A stretch of 64,000 nucleotides of DNA from Anaerolineales bacterium (GTDB lineage: Bacteria > Chloroflexota > Anaerolineae > Anaerolineales > Villigracilaceae): the NCBI GenBank assembly GCA_020060625.1, contig JAGUZU010000016.1:1-64000 (forward strand), read 5' to 3'. The notes beneath the pieces were generated by a model. The model saw nothing but the letters and a program-made list of their open reading frames with translations. It was not told where the DNA came from and ran no database searches. Made by a program: the position numbers and the translations under genes. How positions within the stretch are numbered: position 1 is the stretch's first letter; each line of letters opens with the position of its first letter. Positions 7,724 to 14,746 of this stretch are shown in pieces.

Positions 7724-8605
7724 ATGGACATCACACTGGCATTGGGCGGAGGCGGCGCCAAGGGCAACGCCCACATCGGCGTCCTCCGCCGGCTTGAAAA
7801 AGAAGGTTACAAAATCCGTTCCGTTGCCGGAACTTCCTACGGCGGCATCGTGGCGGTGTTATACGCGCTTGGCAACTCGCCTGCTGAAATTCAAAAGATT
7901 TTTGAAGAAGTGGATCAGAACCATCTTTACGGGCGCGATCCTGAAGATGGACCTTCCCTGCTTGGCTTTGCGGGCGTCCGCAAAATGATCGGTCAGGTGT
8001 GTGACGGCAAAACGTTCGACGACCTGAAAATCCCCTGCGCAGTCACCGCCGTGGATATTAACAGCGGCGCCGAAATAACGCTTTCCAAAGGCGGGTTGAG
8101 TCAAGCCGTGCTAGCCACCATTGCCCTGCCGGGCATTTTCCCCGTCCAGCGCTTGAACGACTGGGAGTTGGTGGATGGCGGCGTGTTGAACCCCGTCCCG
8201 GTTTCGGTGGCGCGCGAACTCTCTCCCGACCTTCCCGTTGTGGCGGTTATGTTGAATGACCCCATGGATAAACCCCTGCATGGCTATACCATCCCCGTGC
8301 CGAGCATCATCCCCAGGACGATTGCCCAGCGTCTTGCGCGCATCTCTCTGGCGCAGTCGCTGGATGTTTTCCTCCGCTCGGTGGATGTCAGCAGCCGCGC
8401 TGTGGCGCACTTCCGCCTTCAGTTGGATAAACCGGATGTCCTGATTCGTCCGGCAGTGCATCATCTCAGCCTGCTCGATAAAGTAGTCATTGAAGATGTG
8501 GCAAAACTTGGCGAGCAGGCAACGGAAGCAGTTTTACCGCAGCTCAAACGCGCCGTTTCGTGGCAATCTCGCCTGCGCCGAAAAATGTTTGGAACGACAC
8601 CATGA
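7724..8605 (+). CDS. patatin-like phospholipase family protein
   Basis: 293 residues. All patatin elements are present: the oxyanion loop GGGGAKGNAHIGVL (about 7-20), the nucleophile elbow GTSYG (Ser about 39), and the catalytic Asp in DGGVLNPVPV (about 152). The family (RssA/YlbK-like in bacteria) hydrolyses acyl esters of phospholipids with a Ser-Asp dyad. There is no signal peptide, so action on the inner membrane face is likely. Its stop overlaps the start of a small membrane protein (ATGA at 8602-8605), which in turn overlaps an alpha/beta hydrolase. The three appear to form a lipid- or ester-handling operon. Confidence 0.9.
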   Translation: MDITLALGGGGAKGNAHIGVLRRLEKEGYKIRSVAGTSYGGIVAVLYALGNSPAEIQKIFEEVDQNHLYGRDPEDGPSLLGFAGVRKMIGQVCDGKTFDDLKIPCAVTAVDINSGAEITLSKGGLSQAVLATIALPGIFPVQRLNDWELVDGGVLNPVPVSVARELSPDLPVVAVMLNDPMDKPLHGYTIPVPSIIPRTIAQRLARISLAQSLDVFLRSVDVSSRAVAHFRLQLDKPDVLIRPAVHHLSLLDKVVIEDVAKLGEQATEAVLPQLKRAVSWQSRLRRKMFGTTP

Positions 8606-8829
8606 GCCGCGACCTCCGAAAATACATGAAGGAAACGAACGCGCGCATTCTCATTGGCGCGTTGGCGCTTCTCTTCATTATCGGCATCGGGTTGATCTGG
8701 CTCATTTATGGGTTCGGCGCGGCGGTCAGCGGGTTTCTTTGTCTGCTCGGCGCATTCGTTCCCATCGCCCTGATTTTATTCGCCCTCTTCGGGCTGGATT
8801 GGATTGTAAAACGTGCAAACCGCGACTAA
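8602..8829 (+). CDS. small membrane protein, two transmembrane helices
   Basis: 75 residues. A basic N-terminus (SRDLRKYMKETNAR) precedes two hydrophobic helices (about 15-38 and 41-62), ending with a basic WIVKRANRD tail. The start overlaps the patatin stop by ATGA and the end overlaps the following hydrolase by 17 nt, so it is translated as part of that operon. I know no family name for it. It may anchor or assist the neighbouring hydrolases, but that is only a guess from position. Confidence 0.7.
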   Translation: MSRDLRKYMKETNARILIGALALLFIIGIGLIWLIYGFGAAVSGFLCLLGAFVPIALILFALFGLDWIVKRANRD

Positions 8830-9472
8830 TACCGACCTGATAACCTTCAACGATTGGACGCTCCGCATCCGCGCTTCGGATTCGGAAAATCCGCGCCTGC
8901 TGATTTTGCTTCACGGCTGGACCGGCGACGAAAACTCCATGTGGGTCTTTACCCGCAAACTTCCATCCTCGTTTTGGATGATCGCCCCGCGCGCGCCGCA
9001 TCCCGCCGAACCGCAGGGCTTTTCGTGGCGTCCGCCTCAACCCCAGACGTTTGGCAGACCCAGTTTCGAGACGCTTTTTCCAGCCGCCGAGGCGTTGATC
9101 CGCCTCATAGACGAGTACTCAGCCTTGGTCAAGATTGATGCGTCCCGTTTCGATGTCATGGGATTCAGCCAGGGCGCGGCGATGGTCAACGTGCTGGGAA
9201 TGATACATCCCGAACGAGTCCACAAGATGGGCGTGCTGGCGGGATTTGTCCCATCTGGTTTGGACGAGCACATCGCGCGGAAGCCGCTCTCGGGCAAGGA
9301 CGTGTTTGTGGCGCACGGCACACAGGATGAAATGGTGCCAATAGACCGCGCGCGCGCGTCCATTGACCTGCTCGAACAGGCTGGCGCGACCATTACATAC
9401 TGTGAAGATGAAGTCGGACACAAGTTGAGCGCAAACTGCCTTCGCGCGCTGGAATCCTACCTTGAGAATTAA
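8813..9472 (+). CDS. alpha/beta hydrolase, phospholipase/carboxylesterase type
   Basis: 219 residues with a complete catalytic triad: Ser in GFSQGAAM (about 117), Asp in HGTQDEMVP (about 170), His in DEVGHKLS (about 203). The LLHGWTGDEN oxyanion loop near 25-35 fits the carboxylesterase/phospholipase family (YpfH/EstB-like). It is cytoplasmic by sequence. The GTG start at 8813 lies inside the preceding membrane-protein gene. This start gives a normal-length N-terminal strand, and no later start does. It forms a functional pair with the patatin gene upstream. Confidence 0.85.
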   Translation: MQTATNTDLITFNDWTLRIRASDSENPRLLILLHGWTGDENSMWVFTRKLPSSFWMIAPRAPHPAEPQGFSWRPPQPQTFGRPSFETLFPAAEALIRLIDEYSALVKIDASRFDVMGFSQGAAMVNVLGMIHPERVHKMGVLAGFVPSGLDEHIARKPLSGKDVFVAHGTQDEMVPIDRARASIDLLEQAGATITYCEDEVGHKLSANCLRALESYLEN

Positions 9473-9539
9473 TCCTATTCTCACAGCGCTGTTGACGCTC
9501 GTTTTGTTTGCAGGTATGCTTGCTTTGATTTTAATTTGA
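9462..9539 (+). CDS. possible 25-residue hydrophobic peptide
   Basis: A TTG-initiated frame overlaps the end of the hydrolase gene and encodes LRINPILTALLTLVLFAGML followed by ALILI, essentially one membrane helix. It ends 12 nt before the L,D-transpeptidase start. There is no clear RBS and a rare start codon, so it could equally be chance. Confidence 0.2.
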   Translation: MRINPILTALLTLVLFAGMLALILI

Positions 9540-9551
9540 CAGGTGACATAT

Positions 9552-10718
9552 ATGAAGCGAAACATTTCCCGACGCGACTTTTTAAAACTATCCGGTTTGG
9601 GACTGGGCGCCATGGCGTTCAACCCGTACAAAGTGACCAATTACGAGTATGTGCTTGAATATTTCTCGCAACCCAAACGCCTGCCTCAATTCCCGGGCAG
9701 CGAGATCATCGGGCGTGTCGTTGATCCCGATGTTAATCTGCGCAGCCGTCCCACCGATGACCCCGGCATCGACACGTTGATCGGCAAATTGGGCGCGGAT
9801 ACGTTGGTCGAATGGGGGCGGGAAGTGGTTGGCAGCGTCGTCACTGGGTTGACCAACCAACGCTATATTGAAACGCCGCAGGGTTATATTTATGGCTCGC
9901 TTGTCCAGCCGACGAAAAATCTCCCCAACACGCCGCTGACCGAACTACCCAACGGGCAGGGCTTCTGGGCGGAAGTGACCGTCCCATACATTGACCTGGC
10001 TCACGAAGGCGTGGTCGCTTCGCCATGGTTGCAGGATCACATCATTTATAACTTCCCGCCGCGTCTGTATTACGGTCAGGTGGTTTGGATCGATCAGGTC
10101 CGCACCACCAATGGCTTTCCGGAATATCGCTGGAACGAAGACGCGGGCGGGCGCGGCTATGGTTACGGCGGCTCGTATGGTGAATTCTTCTGGGCGGACG
10201 GCGCCGGTTTGAAACCGATCACCGAGGCGGATGTGGCAGCCATCAGCCCGGATGTGGACCCGAACGAAAAGACCATTTCCGTAAATCTCGATTACCAGAC
10301 CCTATCCTGTTTCGAGGGAACGCGCGAAGTGTTTTTCTGCAAAATTTCCAGCGGAAAGAGCTACGACCCGGTCACAGGCGAGATCGTGGATACCTACGCC
10401 ACCCCGGCGGGGACACTGTTTACGTATTGGAAGATCATTTCCAAGAACATGACTGCGGGCAACGAGTCGGCGGGGTATTCCACCCCGGCGGTTCCGTGGT
10501 GTACGTTCGTCGCCACCGGCGGCGTCGCCATTCACGGCGCTTTCTGGCACAACGCTTTCGGCGAAAAGCGTTCACATGGCTGTATCAACGTCTCGCCGGA
10601 GGATGCCAAATGGATATTCCGCTGGACATCTCCCTACGTATCCCTGGACGCTGGGGAAGAGCGCCGGGAATTGCCCGATCATGGCACGGTCGTGAATTCG
10701 GAAGAGACAAAGTTCTAA
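9552..10718 (+). CDS. L,D-transpeptidase (YkuD) with a Tat-type signal
   Basis: 388 residues. The N-terminus KRNISRRDFLKLSGLGLGAM is a twin-arginine signal. The first half (about 45-125) looks like an SH3b-type wall-binding region (VVDPDVNLRSRPTDD). The YkuD domain (about 245-360) starts ISVNLDYQTLSCFEG and holds the catalytic block VAIHGAFWHNAFG...SHGCINVSPEDA, with the nucleophilic Cys in SHGCINVS. Such enzymes make 3-3 cross-links in peptidoglycan or attach proteins to it. The ATG at 9552 places the Tat motif at the very start and is preferred over the GTG three codons earlier. ccdA follows after 10 nt. Confidence 0.92.
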   Translation: MKRNISRRDFLKLSGLGLGAMAFNPYKVTNYEYVLEYFSQPKRLPQFPGSEIIGRVVDPDVNLRSRPTDDPGIDTLIGKLGADTLVEWGREVVGSVVTGLTNQRYIETPQGYIYGSLVQPTKNLPNTPLTELPNGQGFWAEVTVPYIDLAHEGVVASPWLQDHIIYNFPPRLYYGQVVWIDQVRTTNGFPEYRWNEDAGGRGYGYGGSYGEFFWADGAGLKPITEADVAAISPDVDPNEKTISVNLDYQTLSCFEGTREVFFCKISSGKSYDPVTGEIVDTYATPAGTLFTYWKIISKNMTAGNESAGYSTPAVPWCTFVATGGVAIHGAFWHNAFGEKRSHGCINVSPEDAKWIFRWTSPYVSLDAGEERRELPDHGTVVNSEETKF

Positions 10719-10728
10719 AAGGATTTTT

Positions 10729-11454
10729 ATGGAAATTTCCCAAATTACCGTTTGGCTTGCTTTTCTGGCTGGGCTCGCCTCATTCCTGTCTCCCTGTGTC
10801 TTCTCGCTTGTGCCGGCGTATGTCGGTTATCTGGGCGGACGCGCGGCGGGCGCAGGCAGCGACCAGCGGAATCGCTGGTTGACCTTTAGTCATGGGCTTG
10901 CATTTGTGCTTGGTTTTAGCGTCGTTTTCATCTCGCTTGGCGTGGCGGCTTCCTTTGCGGGCGGTCTGCTTTATGACTTGCGCTATTGGTTGGCAAAGAT
11001 CGGCGGAATCGTCGTCATCATCTTCGGCTTGCACATGATCGGCGTGTTTCACATTCCCTTCCTTGCGTATGACACCCGCGTCCAGCAGGCTCCCGACCCG
11101 AAGCTTGGTTACCTTTCCTCCGCTTTGATGGGAGTCTTCTTCTCGGCGGGATGGTCTCCCTGCGTAGGACCCGTCCTCGGCGCGATTCTGACGCTCGCCA
11201 TCAACGGCGGCTCTGTCTCCCTCGGCGCGACGCTTCTGACCTTCTATTCGGCTGGTCTGGCGATCCCATTCCTTCTTGCCGCCCTCGGCATTGGCTGGGT
11301 GACCGCCATTTTGCAAAAGTACAACAAGGTAATGCGCTATGTCGAGATTGCCATGGGCGTCATCCTCGTCATCGTTGGCGTGATGCTGTTCTCGGGCATT
11401 TTTGAACTGATCGCCCAGCAGGGACAGTTCTTCTGGATTGATTTCGGCATCTAA
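10729..11454 (+). CDS. ccdA: cytochrome c biogenesis / thiol-disulfide transporter CcdA
   Basis: 241 residues with six hydrophobic helices. The two functional cysteines lie in LSPCVFSLVPAYVGYL (first helix) and SAGWSPCVGPVLGAIL (fourth helix), the classic CcdA/DsbD-beta pair that passes electrons across the membrane from cytoplasmic thioredoxin to extracytoplasmic thiols. It begins 10 nt after the L,D-transpeptidase gene, whose active-site Cys must be kept reduced, and is followed by a glutaredoxin-DUF2085 fusion. The three neighbours suggest a thiol-redox operon at the membrane. That functional link is inferred from position. Confidence 0.93.
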   Translation: MEISQITVWLAFLAGLASFLSPCVFSLVPAYVGYLGGRAAGAGSDQRNRWLTFSHGLAFVLGFSVVFISLGVAASFAGGLLYDLRYWLAKIGGIVVIIFGLHMIGVFHIPFLAYDTRVQQAPDPKLGYLSSALMGVFFSAGWSPCVGPVLGAILTLAINGGSVSLGATLLTFYSAGLAIPFLLAALGIGWVTAILQKYNKVMRYVEIAMGVILVIVGVMLFSGIFELIAQQGQFFWIDFGI

Positions 11455-11533
11455 CCAGCTGCCGCGAAACCCCGCAGGTAAAGCGACCTCCAGAAGCCGC
11501 CAGCCTGCGGATATTTTTTTATCGGATGGTTCA

Positions 11534-12544
11534 ATGCTTACCGTAACCCTTTACACCCGGAAAGACTGCAAACTCTGCGACGAAGTCAAGGCAGACCTGC
11601 TCGAACTTCAACCGCAATATCCTCACAGACTGGCGGAAGTGGACATTGACACCGACCCAGCCCTGCGCGCCAACTACGGGCAGATCATCCCCGTCATCGA
11701 AGTGGGACCATACAGCCTGAAGGCTCCCATTTCGCGCCAGAAACTGCAAATGACCCTCGGCGCGGCATCGGACAGGAAAAATCAACTCGAAACGCTCGAC
11801 GACCCCGTTTACAAAATGCAGACCGAGAAAGGACGCAATGTGACCACCGGAGACCGCGTATCGTTTTGGATCGCAAAACGATACTTACTCGTTTTAAACC
11901 TGTTCATGTTCCTATATGTGGGTCTGCCTTTCCTCGCCCCGACCCTGATGAAGTTCGGCGCGGAAGTTCCCGCGCAGATGATCTACCGCATCTACAAACC
12001 TCTTTGTCACCAGTTTGGATTTCGCTCCTTTTTCCTATTCGGCGAACAGCCCTTTTATCCGCTCGCAGAGGCGGAAGTAAGCGGCTTCAAGACATTCGAA
12101 GAAGCCACCGGTATTGCCAATCTGGACGATCCTTACAGTGTCACGCGCTTTCAAGCCCGTAATTATCTTGGGAGCGACATAGTCGGGTACAAGGTTGCGC
12201 TTTGCGAACGCGACGTTGCCATTTACTTCGCGCTTCTGGCTTTCGGCGTGTTATACGGCGCAACCGGGCGCCGCTTCAAATCCCTGCATTGGGTCGCGTG
12301 GATTCTGATCGGCATCGGACCCATCGGCTTGGACGGCTTTTCGCAACTCTTCAGTCAATTCAACTGGGAATGGCTCAATTCCCTGCTTCCGTACCGCGAA
12401 AGCACGCCCTATTTGCGAGTCTTCACCGGCGCGCTCTTCGGCTTCATGACTGCCTGGTTTGCCTACCCAAACATCGAAGAATCGATGAGCGAAACGCGCC
12501 AGTATTACATCAAAAAATTCGCGGTCAATCAGGTTTCGGAATAA
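11534..12544 (+). CDS. glutaredoxin-like domain fused to a DUF2085 membrane domain
   Basis: 336 residues. Residues 1-80 are a glutaredoxin/DUF836-like fold, starting LTVTLYTRKDCKLCDEV with a CKLC pair at 12 and 15 and a cis-Pro-type IIPVIEVG. After a charged linker, residues 118-320 hold about four membrane helices with DUF2085 hallmarks (IYKPLCHQFGFRSFFLFG, CERDVAIYF, GPIGLDGFSQL). The ATG at 11534 begins exactly at the first strand of the redox fold, whereas the longer frame would overlap ccdA. The fusion beside ccdA suggests that electrons or disulfides are exchanged between the soluble domain and membrane cysteines (Cys in PLCHQ and CERD). DUF2085 has no established function. Confidence 0.82.
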   Translation: MLTVTLYTRKDCKLCDEVKADLLELQPQYPHRLAEVDIDTDPALRANYGQIIPVIEVGPYSLKAPISRQKLQMTLGAASDRKNQLETLDDPVYKMQTEKGRNVTTGDRVSFWIAKRYLLVLNLFMFLYVGLPFLAPTLMKFGAEVPAQMIYRIYKPLCHQFGFRSFFLFGEQPFYPLAEAEVSGFKTFEEATGIANLDDPYSVTRFQARNYLGSDIVGYKVALCERDVAIYFALLAFGVLYGATGRRFKSLHWVAWILIGIGPIGLDGFSQLFSQFNWEWLNSLLPYRESTPYLRVFTGALFGFMTAWFAYPNIEESMSETRQYYIKKFAVNQVSE

Positions 12545-13326
12545 TGCCTTTTCAAGAGCAGAACGGACTGCGCTATTACCAGTTCGATATTTTTCCAAAG
12601 ACCGTGCTGAATGCGGTCGTCACGCGGCGCGGCGGGACGAGTCCCGCGCCCTGGCATTCGCTAAACCTCGGTGGATCGGTGGGGGACGACCCTTTCCGCG
12701 TGGCGGCAAATCGGGTTCGCGTTTTTGAAACGCTTGGACGCGCTCCCGCCTCCATCCACGACGTTTGGCTGGTTCACGGCACAGACATTGTCTACGCCGA
12801 CGCTCCCCGCCCGCTCGAACAACCTGCCCACAAAGCGGACATCATCTTCACGGACAATCCTGAAGTTTCGCTCTTCATGCGCTTCGCGGACTGTGTTCCG
12901 CTCCTGTTTCACGACCCGAAGCAGAACGTCATCGGCATTGCCCATGCAGGCTGGATGGGAACCGTAAAGGGCGTCGCCGAAGCTGCGCTCAACGGGATGC
13001 GGGAACGATATAACAGCAAGCCTGAAGATGTGGTCGTCGGCATCGGTCCATCCATTGGCGTGGACCATTACGAGGTGGGCGCGGATGTCATTTCACAGTA
13101 CCGCGAAAAATACGGCAAGGAGGCAGACGCCGTCATCCAAAGTCGGAACGGCAGTTTGCATCTTGATCTGTGGACGGCAAATGCGATTCAGTTGAAGAAT
13201 GCGGGCGTGGAGCAAATTCAGGTTTCGGGCATTTGCACCGCCTGTTACTTGGATGATTGGTTCTCGCATCGCGCCGAAAAAGGGAAGACGGGTCGCTTTG
13301 GCGCGTTGATGGCGCTTGCGGGTTAA
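12544..13326 (+). CDS. pgeF: YlmD/PgeF-type purine nucleoside phosphorylase / laccase-domain protein
   Basis: 260 residues of the multicopper-oxidase-like DUF152 (YfiH/YlmD) family. Conserved blocks are RRGGTS, LNLG, VHGTDI, FADCVPLLFHD, GIAHAGWMGT, VGIGPSIG and CTACYLDDWFSHR. They include the zinc/metal residues of the family (His in VHG, Cys in ADCVP, His in AHAGW). Members act as purine nucleoside phosphorylases or adenosine deaminases, and in E. coli as a proofreading enzyme of peptidoglycan precursors. Start and upstream stop overlap as TAATG at 12542-12546. It is followed by yggS, yggT and yggU, as in the ylm region of many bacteria. Confidence 0.9.
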   Translation: MPFQEQNGLRYYQFDIFPKTVLNAVVTRRGGTSPAPWHSLNLGGSVGDDPFRVAANRVRVFETLGRAPASIHDVWLVHGTDIVYADAPRPLEQPAHKADIIFTDNPEVSLFMRFADCVPLLFHDPKQNVIGIAHAGWMGTVKGVAEAALNGMRERYNSKPEDVVVGIGPSIGVDHYEVGADVISQYREKYGKEADAVIQSRNGSLHLDLWTANAIQLKNAGVEQIQVSGICTACYLDDWFSHRAEKGKTGRFGALMALAG

Positions 13327-13387
13327 GGCGCCGGTGTGGAAAAGGCTGGGGTTGGCGAAGCAGGCGTTTCGTGGAATTGAGGCGGAG

Positions 13388-13393
13388 TAAAAT
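13388..13393 (+). promoter_or_regulatory. -10 hexamer TAAAAT, leaderless type, for yggS
   Basis: TAAAAT ends 6 nt before the ATG at 13400 and no Shine-Dalgarno is visible. Confidence 0.5.
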
Positions 13394-13399
13394 CAGGGT

Positions 13400-14125
13400 A
13401 TGAGTGAATTGGTCGAATCCATCCGTGAACGGTATCTGGCGGCGTTGGATAGAATCGCCGTCGCCGCAAAAAAGGCGGAGCGCGCGCCCGGCTCGGTCAA
13501 GCTGGTCGTTGTGACGAAGGCTCAATCGCTGGAAGTGACGCGCGCAGTAATCGAAGCGGGGGTGAAAATCCTTGGAGAGAATTATCCCGAGGAAGGTGTT
13601 ATGAAACTTCAATCTCTGCCCGAATTTTCTGCGGTAGAATGGCACATGATCGGTCATGTGCAGAGCCGCAAGGCGCGGATCGTGGCTGGAAACTTTGACT
13701 TTTTACATTCGCTGGATAGTTTAAAACTTGCCAAACGGTTGGATCGGTTTTGTGGTGAAGCGGGGCGCGCCCTGCCGGTCTTGTTGGAATTCAATGTGGG
13801 CGGCGAGGAAAGCAAAGGCGGCTGGTTCGCTTCGGACGAAAGCCGTTGGCAGGAATGGACTGCGGAGGTCGCTGAGATTCTTGCCCTGCCCAACTTGAAG
13901 GTGCGCGGTTTGATGACGATGCCGCCCTTCGGCGAAACGGCGGATGCTTCGCGCCCGTTCTTTGTGAGGTTGCGGCGTTTGCAGGAGTTCCTTGCCTCGC
14001 AATTTCCGCAGGCGGATTTTAGGGAGCTTTCGATGGGAACAAGTTTCGATTATGAGGCGGCTGTGGAAGAAGGCGCCACGTTTGTGCGGGTCGGAACCGC
14101 GATTGTCGGGTCGAGAAATTATTAA
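13400..14125 (+). CDS. yggS: YggS/YlmE family PLP-homeostasis protein
   Basis: 241 residues, a single-domain alanine-racemase-like TIM barrel. The PLP lysine is in LVVVTKAQS (about 39), followed by LGENYPEEG, HMIGHVQSRK, LEFNVGGEESKGG, LMTMPP and the phosphate-binding end LSMGTSFDYEAAVEEGATFVRVGTAIVG. The family binds PLP without known catalysis and keeps vitamin B6 and amino-acid pools balanced. It begins the yggS-yggT-yggU group. Spacing to yggT is 19 nt, so they are co-transcribed. Confidence 0.94.
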   Translation: MSELVESIRERYLAALDRIAVAAKKAERAPGSVKLVVVTKAQSLEVTRAVIEAGVKILGENYPEEGVMKLQSLPEFSAVEWHMIGHVQSRKARIVAGNFDFLHSLDSLKLAKRLDRFCGEAGRALPVLLEFNVGGEESKGGWFASDESRWQEWTAEVAEILALPNLKVRGLMTMPPFGETADASRPFFVRLRRLQEFLASQFPQADFRELSMGTSFDYEAAVEEGATFVRVGTAIVGSRNY

Positions 14126-14144
14126 TCCATTTTTTGGAGGCTGA

Positions 14145-14408
14145 ATGAATTTTGAGTTTTTGGCTTTGTTCGTGCGGATTGTCGCGCAGGTGTTTATCTG
14201 GATCGTGATTGCTTCCGCCCTGCTTTCATTTTTTCTTCCGCCCTTTCATCCCATCCGCGAGACGCTGGACCGCATCGTGGCTCCGTTTCTGAACCCGATT
14301 CGGAATATCATGCCAAGCACGGGGATGATCGATTTCAGTCCGTTGATCCTGATCCTGGCAGTTGACCTGCTGTCGCGGGTTTTGATTTCCATCCTTCTTT
14401 CCTTTTAA
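14145..14408 (+). CDS. yggT: YggT family membrane protein
   Basis: 87 residues with two hydrophobic segments around the conserved LPPFHPIRETLDRIVAPFLN block. This is the usual YggT (YlmG) pattern, though shorter than the duplicated enterobacterial form. YlmG-type proteins affect nucleoid or septum organisation and osmotic balance, but the molecular role is open. An RBS (TTGGAGG) lies 6 nt before the ATG. It lies between yggS and yggU, the same neighbours as in E. coli and in the ylm cluster of Gram-positives. Confidence 0.9.
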   Translation: MNFEFLALFVRIVAQVFIWIVIASALLSFFLPPFHPIRETLDRIVAPFLNPIRNIMPSTGMIDFSPLILILAVDLLSRVLISILLSF

Positions 14409-14420
14409 TCGAGGTGAATT

Positions 14421-14729
14421 ATGTCGAGAAAATACGTTCTTCATGATGGGAAACGCGGCTCCGCGCTGGCTGTGCGCGTCACGCCCCGCGCCAGTCAAAA
14501 CCAGATCGTCGGGTTGATGAACGATGGGACGATCAAGGTGCATATTGCCGCCAATCCACCCGACGACGAATCGAACGTGGAGTTGATTTCCTTTTTGGCG
14601 GAAGTGCTGGGCGTGCCGAAATCCCGCGTGGAGATCGTGGCGGGCGAGAGCGGGCGGGATAAGCTGGTGTCCATTTTGGATATGGATGTGGAGACGGCGC
14701 ATCAACGCATTGTGGCGCACATGGATTAG
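14421..14729 (+). CDS. yggU: YggU / DUF167 family protein
   Basis: 102 residues. The core LAVRVTPRASQNQIVG, TIKVHIAANPPDDESNVELISFLAEVLGV and VEIVAGESGRDKLV matches DUF167 (YggU), a small alpha/beta fold of unknown role. An RBS-like AGGTG sits 6 nt before the ATG. It is last in the yggS-yggT-yggU run and converges with the TPR lytic transglycosylase, leaving 17 bp between the stops and no clear terminator. Confidence 0.9.
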   Translation: MSRKYVLHDGKRGSALAVRVTPRASQNQIVGLMNDGTIKVHIAANPPDDESNVELISFLAEVLGVPKSRVEIVAGESGRDKLVSILDMDVETAHQRIVAHMD

Positions 14730-14746
14730 CGGTTCGCCCGGGTCTA

